Shown one piece after another: positions 60,366-64,000 of a stretch of 64,000 bases of DNA. A program made the translations under genes and the position numbers. This DNA is from Arthrobacter tumbae (lineage in GTDB: Bacteria > Actinomycetota > Actinomycetes > Actinomycetales > Micrococcaceae): NCBI RefSeq assembly GCF_016907495.1, contig NZ_JAFBCC010000001.1, positions 1,178,001 through 1,242,000 of the forward strand, written 5' to 3'. Under the pieces are notes generated by a model that was given only the letters and a program-made list of their open reading frames with translations, was not told the origin of the DNA and ran no database searches. Position 1 is the first letter of the stretch. Every line of letters starts with the position of its first letter.

Positions 60366-60878
60366 TCAGCGCATGGCGAAGTGTGCCCATACGGCAATGA
60401 TCCATGCGCTGCCCGCCGCGCAGGCAAGCAGAAGTTCCACCACAATCCCAAGGCCTAGAGCCTTCAACGCCTCACCACTGGAGGACACCGCCGCCCCGAA
60501 ATCGCGCAGGCGTGCGGCTTCACTCAGCAGCAGGCCGGCAATGAACCCGACGATCAGTCCCACCACCGGGATCACGAACATACCCACTACGCCCAGAACC
60601 AGGCCTACGGTGATGGACCGCCCCGGAATCTTCCGTTGACGTAGCTTCCGACCGGTCAGTATGGTTCCCGCCAGGAGCCCGGCCAGGGCGCATATCCCAC
60701 CCACGGCGAGGGCAGTCCAACCCGGACCGCTCGTCACGGTGAATGCCCACACCAGCAGCGAACCGATGATGAGGATGCTGCCGGGCAGGATGGGAATGAC
60801 CACGCCCGCCACTCCCACGGCGATGGCCAAGCCACAGATCACGGTGACAAGAATTTCCCAGTCCATGCCCTCAAGCAT
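60366..60878 (-). CDS. DUF456-family membrane protein
   Basis: A 170-residue protein with four or five membrane segments. The start MDWEILVTVICGLAIAVGVA, the PGS turn in IPILPGSILIIGSLLVW and the Gly-rich later helices (LVLGVVGMFVIPVVGLIVG) are characteristic of DUF456. Function unknown; the Gly-zipper-like pattern occurs in some channel or scaffold proteins. Either ATG 60878 or ATG 60866 may be used; the second gives the usual family N-terminus. Confidence 0.8.
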   Translation of the reverse strand: MLEGMDWEILVTVICGLAIAVGVAGVVIPILPGSILIIGSLLVWAFTVTSGPGWTALAVGGICALAGLLAGTILTGRKLRQRKIPGRSITVGLVLGVVGMFVIPVVGLIVGFIAGLLLSEAARLRDFGAAVSSSGEALKALGLGIVVELLLACAAGSAWIIAVWAHFAMR

Positions 60879-60923
60879 GCCACCGCACGGAGCGGCGCCC
60901 TTGTATGCACAACGCCGGAATAC

Positions 60924-60935
60924 TAAGGTTGCTTA
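60924..60935. promoter_or_regulatory. TAAG-N4-CTTA box, copy 3
   Basis: TAAGGTTGCTTA lies 37 bases upstream of the start of the TIGR04086-like gene and 46 bases upstream of the divergent DUF456 gene. Confidence 0.55.
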
Positions 60936-60971
60936 TGAAGTCGCCTTAGGGCCCTGACATCAGGAGGCACC

Positions 60972-61871
60972 ATGAGTACACCAGGAACAGGGAACGACGA
61001 TCGGGACTACCGCCCCAGGCATGCGGATGAGTCCTCCACTCCGGACGCTGGGGATTCCCGGCGTCGTGACGCACGCACATCAGACGCCGAAACACGTGCG
61101 ATCAACGTTGACCGTAACAACGACGGCATTGACGACCGCTCCCAGCGCGATGACCGCTCCAGCCACACAGCGGCCGTCCCGGTGTCACACACCAGCGACC
61201 GCAACGACCGCGACCGCCGTGGGAGAGACCTCGATCCTGACGACAACCGGGACTATGACCGCGACCGCGACGTCACGCCGGTTCCCGTCGGAGCGGAGCG
61301 GGATGCGCTTCATCAGCGCGAGAAAGAGACGTTCGGCGGCATGAAGTTCGGCGCCGCCTTCTTCGGCTGGCTGACTGCCACCGGCATGGCAGTCATTCTC
61401 ACCGCGCTGGTGGCGGCCGCGGGCGCAGCGTTCGGCCTTTCGACCAACACCAGCCTGAATGAAGCGACCAACCAGGCGTCTGAGAGTGCCCAGACTGCCG
61501 GAATCACCAGCGCCATCATCCTCCTTGTCATCCTCCTTCTTTCCTACTTCGCCGGCGGATATGTTGCAGGGCGCATGTCCCGGTTCAACGGTGCCAAGCA
61601 GGGTATTGCGGTCTGGCTGTGGGCGATCATCATTGCCATCCTCGTTGCCATCCTCGGCCTCATTTTCGGATCGCAGTTCGACGTCCTGGCGAATCTGAAC
61701 AGCTTCCCCCGCCTGCCCCTGAATGAGGGCGCGCTGACCACTGCCGGCATCATCGCCGTCGTCGTCGCGCTGCTTGCAGCGCTGGCCGGTGCGGTATTGG
61801 GCGGACTGGCCGGTATGCGGTATCACCGCAAGATCGACCGCACGGACTACGACGCCATCGACAACCGGTAG
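60972..61871 (+). CDS. Four-helix membrane protein with disordered charged N-terminus
   Basis: A 299-residue protein. The first 115 residues are extremely hydrophilic, full of Asp, Arg and Asn (NDDRDYRPRHADESSTPDAG, then DRNDRDRRGRDLDPDDNRDY), predicted disordered. Four membrane helices follow (about 128-150, 178-198, 212-232, 252-275), with ending MRYHRKIDRTDYDAIDNR. The membrane half resembles TIGR04086/YrzE-like proteins. ATG 60972 has AGGAGGCACC upstream. A TAAG box lies 37 bases ahead. Role unknown; likely envelope stress. Confidence 0.7.
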   Translation: MSTPGTGNDDRDYRPRHADESSTPDAGDSRRRDARTSDAETRAINVDRNNDGIDDRSQRDDRSSHTAAVPVSHTSDRNDRDRRGRDLDPDDNRDYDRDRDVTPVPVGAERDALHQREKETFGGMKFGAAFFGWLTATGMAVILTALVAAAGAAFGLSTNTSLNEATNQASESAQTAGITSAIILLVILLLSYFAGGYVAGRMSRFNGAKQGIAVWLWAIIIAILVAILGLIFGSQFDVLANLNSFPRLPLNEGALTTAGIIAVVVALLAALAGAVLGGLAGMRYHRKIDRTDYDAIDNR

Positions 61872-61879
61872 CCCCATCG

Positions 61880-61942
61880 GAAGTTTTGTGCAGCTCCGGT
61901 GACTCCCAGAGATGGGAAGTCGCCGGAGCTGCACAAAACTTC
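61880..61942. terminator. Hairpin repeat family, copy 2 (bidirectional terminator)
   Basis: Arms 61880-61908 and 61913-61942 (starting GAAGTTTTGTGCAGC) pair with one mismatch and one bulge around GAGA. It is the same element as 34967-35025 and again sits between two convergent stops. Confidence 0.85.
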
Positions 61943-61949
61943 CCGAGGG

Positions 61950-62432
61950 TTAGCTGATCAGCGCCTGTGTTGAGTTCACCTTCAACATGGCATTGGCCCA
62001 GCGCATCTGCCGCAGGGTCTGGGGATGGCACCGCTTCGTCACATCGAGGAGATCCGTGTGCTTGATCCCCTGCGCCGCCTGGGCCAGCATCTCCCAGTCC
62101 ACTGATACGCCGGATGCTTTCATGTAGATCTCCCGCAGGTCCCGCAGCATCAGTAATGCCGGAGCGCTCCGCCGCCCGAGAATATCGCTTCCCGCCTCGC
62201 GGACCTTCTCAGCCAGGTTGAACTCATGGCGTGGCTCGGGATCGAGGTTTTGACCGTACTGCTTGCCGATCTCCGCGATCTCCCGGACGTGGTCCTGTGA
62301 CCACCTCGCGAGGTCCCTGCCCAGATGGTAGATCTCGTGATCCACCTTGTTCCGCTCGGAGACCTGCAGCAGTTCGAGTGCAAGGTCATTCTCCGAGCGA
62401 TGCAGCTCGTGAAGCACCAGGCCGATTTTCAT
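61950..62432 (-). CDS. Helical protein coupled to the molybdoenzyme, ExxH motif
   Basis: A 160-residue, nearly all-helical protein. The N-terminal 65 residues contain KIGLVLHELHRSENDLALEL and VDHEIYHLGRDLARWSQDHV, with a HEIYH (ExxH) pattern and further His/Glu at helix faces, as in ferritin-like or hemerythrin-like bundles. The rest (LMLRDLREIYMKASGVSVDW, then HPQTLRQMRWANAMLK) is unfamiliar. Its start overlaps the stop of the molybdopterin enzyme (ATGA, 62429-62432). An accessory or maturation role is possible; no family is recognised. Confidence 0.65.
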   Translation of the reverse strand: MKIGLVLHELHRSENDLALELLQVSERNKVDHEIYHLGRDLARWSQDHVREIAEIGKQYGQNLDPEPRHEFNLAEKVREAGSDILGRRSAPALLMLRDLREIYMKASGVSVDWEMLAQAAQGIKHTDLLDVTKRCHPQTLRQMRWANAMLKVNSTQALIS

Positions 62433-64000
62433 CGTTGCCCTTCCGTCCCAGCGCCGTTCAGCGTCTCCTGAACCTCGGCGTTATGCGAGCCCTTTGTTTC
62501 CCGACCGATCGGGCGGATGGGAGCGGACGCCGTCGTCGTCGGCGCTGCGGAAGGCCCCTTGCCGGATTTGAGCTTCCGTATGCTTGCTGCCGCCGTTTTG
62601 AAGATCGGCTGTTTCGACGCCGGATCCCAGTCAGTGATAGTCAGCTCGTTTGCAGCCCTGCCGGCCTTGTCCGGTTTGTGGCCGCCGTCGGTGTCCCAGT
62701 AACCGTAATGGAAGGGCAGGAAGAGCACGCCGTCGCGGATGCCGCTGATCCTCACCTTCGCCTCAACCGATCCGCGGGGAGTGGACACCCGGGTCAGGTC
62801 TCCCTCTGCGATGCCGAACGCCTTGGCATCGTGGTCCGACATCTCCACCCACACCTCGGGAGCGGCGGCCTGAAGCTGCGGTGCCCGCGCCGTCTTGGTC
62901 CGGGTATGGAAGTGGTAGAGGGTTCGCCCGGTGATGAGCTGGAACGGGTACTTCCCGCTTGGAATCTCGTGTGGCGGCATATATTCAGCCGCCTTGATGA
63001 TTGCCTTGCCCTCAGGGTTCATGGCCTTGTACTCGTCCGGTTCGAGCGGGGCACCGGTCACGAGGTCTCGCCCGTAGCTTTCGCAGTACTCCGGCGAACT
63101 CCAGAATTTGCCGTCGGCATAGATACGTTCGGAACCTTCCGGGTTTTCCTCATTGCACGGCCACTGGATTCCGGAGCCTCCGCGGAGCTTTTCATAGGTT
63201 ATGCCGGTGTAGTCGCACGGACGGCCCCGCGTGCATTCCTTCCAGGCCTCGAAGGCGGACTCCGGATCATGCCAGGTGACCAGCGGTTGGCCGTCCTTAT
63301 CCCGGAGGTCCAGCCGCCGGGCGTACTCGAGGAAGATGTCGAGATCGGACTTGGCATCCCCGGGCGGATCGACGGCCTTCTCGGAAATATGCACGGTCCG
63401 ATCCACATTGGTGAAGGTTCCGGTCTTTTCTCCCCAGGTCGCAGCAGGAAGGACGACGTCGGCCAGTTGCGCGGTCTCGGACAGGAAGATGTCCTGAACC
63501 ACCAGGAACAGGCGGTCCTGCGTCAATATGGAACGCACCCGCTGCAGTTCCGGCAGCGAAACGGCCGGATTGGTGCCGCTGACCCATAGCATGCGGATGG
63601 ATCCGTCCTCGACGTACCGCATCATCTGCATGACGTGCGTGGGCGGCGAGTAATGCGGAATCTCCATGGGATCCACGTTCCAGACCTTGGCGAGATCTTC
63701 CACGTGGGCGTCGTTGGACCAGTTACGGAAGGCCGGGAGATCACCGTCGCCGCCGCATTCGCGGGTGTTCTGTGCGGTGGGCTGGCCGTTCATCTGCAGG
63801 ATCCCGCAGCCGGGCTTGCCCAGCATTCCCCGGATGATATTGATGTTGTTGACCTGGACGGCTGCCGCCGTGGCCTGGTTGGACTGATAGAAGCCCTGAA
63901 GCACAGTGGACAACAGCCGCTCAGCCCGCCCGATGATGCCCGCCGCTTCCCGGATCCGGTCAGCCGGTACATCGCAGATGTGTTCCACCACCTCCGGCGG
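62429..64000 (-). CDS. Molybdopterin oxidoreductase (nitrate reductase/formate dehydrogenase-like), C-terminal part
   Basis: The gene runs off the right edge; 523 codons are visible. Motifs of the DMSO reductase superfamily are present: GFYQSNQATAAAVQVNNINI, MLGKPGCGILQMNGQPTAQN, VSGTNPAVSLPELQRV, LPAATWGEKTGTFTNVDRTV and the dinucleotide-binding end LITGRTLYHFHTRTKT and FLPFHYGYWD. It oxidises or reduces a small anion using a bis-MGD molybdenum centre; assimilatory nitrate reductase or formate dehydrogenase-like roles are possible. The C-terminal 50 residues are low complexity. The helical ExxH protein follows with overlap. Confidence 0.85.
   Translation of the reverse strand, partial: PPEVVEHICDVPADRIREAAGIIGRAERLLSTVLQGFYQSNQATAAAVQVNNINIIRGMLGKPGCGILQMNGQPTAQNTRECGGDGDLPAFRNWSNDAHVEDLAKVWNVDPMEIPHYSPPTHVMQMMRYVEDGSIRMLWVSGTNPAVSLPELQRVRSILTQDRLFLVVQDIFLSETAQLADVVLPAATWGEKTGTFTNVDRTVHISEKAVDPPGDAKSDLDIFLEYARRLDLRDKDGQPLVTWHDPESAFEAWKECTRGRPCDYTGITYEKLRGGSGIQWPCNEENPEGSERIYADGKFWSSPEYCESYGRDLVTGAPLEPDEYKAMNPEGKAIIKAAEYMPPHEIPSGKYPFQLITGRTLYHFHTRTKTARAPQLQAAAPEVWVEMSDHDAKAFGIAEGDLTRVSTPRGSVEAKVRISGIRDGVLFLPFHYGYWDTDGGHKPDKAGRAANELTITDWDPASKQPIFKTAAASIRKLKSGKGPSAAPTTTASAPIRPIGRETKGSHNAEVQETLNGAGTEGQR

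Noticed and set aside
62231..63589. 452-codon open frame antisense to the molybdoenzyme
   Set aside because: Opposite a gene with clear superfamily motifs; residues are Arg/Pro/Gly-rich shadow sequence without a family.

Overview
The window looks like chromosome of a high-GC actinobacterium of the Micrococcaceae, most likely Arthrobacter or a close relative. Support: GC-rich codon use, many GTG starts, several genes that look leaderless, a mycothiol-transferase-type (DUF664) protein, a DinB2-type polymerase, DUF3618 and actinobacterial 'phage holin family' envelope proteins, and a GAPDH with the N-terminal extension I associate with Arthrobacter. There is one tRNA gene (Ala, anticodon CGC) and no rRNA, CRISPR array, transposase, integrase or phage structural gene.

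Layout. 1-13 kb: edge of a DASS transporter, a lipoprotein, a lipase-maturation-factor homologue, a heterodimeric ABC exporter pair, a second ABC pair, a Bcr/CflA efflux pump, VOC and GNAT proteins, and RNase Z. 13-21 kb: a 2-oxoglutarate/Fe(II) dioxygenase, a short AlkD-like protein, an antitoxin-like protein with repeats, a kinase/regulator/ABC operon, and an ECF sigma factor followed by a GAF-domain protein. 21-33 kb: a CPA1 antiporter, GAPDH, an OFA-family MFS transporter with a 36-residue partner, MalQ, an acyl-CoA dehydrogenase, a thioesterase and PutP. 33-43 kb: a DinB2-like polymerase, an aldo/keto reductase, a flavin oxidase, a PAP2 phosphatase, a coupled operon of a small acidic protein, an Rv2629/Balon-type factor and a ThDP enzyme, then a phosphoribosyltransferase, an MBL hydrolase and AlkB. 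43-49 kb: a sugar-catabolic cassette (oxidoreductase, DUF993 aldolase-like protein, isomerase) facing a LacI repressor and glycerate kinase across a LacI-type operator. 49-64 kb: MarR, GntR/LldD with a double palindromic operator, an SLH-anchored metzincin-like protease, a CDGSH protein, a DUF1469/DUF3618 envelope operon, a second MarR, tRNA-Ala, a drug exporter, an S10 peptidase, small membrane proteins, and a molybdopterin oxidoreductase that runs off the right edge.

How genes work together. Several groups look like stress or dormancy functions: a probable ribosome-hibernation factor, envelope proteins, a polymerase lacking the ribonucleotide-excluding steric gate, and alkylation repair. 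A shared TAAG-N4-CTTA box lies upstream of three of these loci. Carbon metabolism is spread over the lactate oxidase locus, MalQ, GAPDH, glycerate kinase and the unassigned LacI-controlled cassette. Hairpin repeats sit in several convergent or 3' intergenic regions; two near-identical ones 27 kb apart differ by a compensated base pair.
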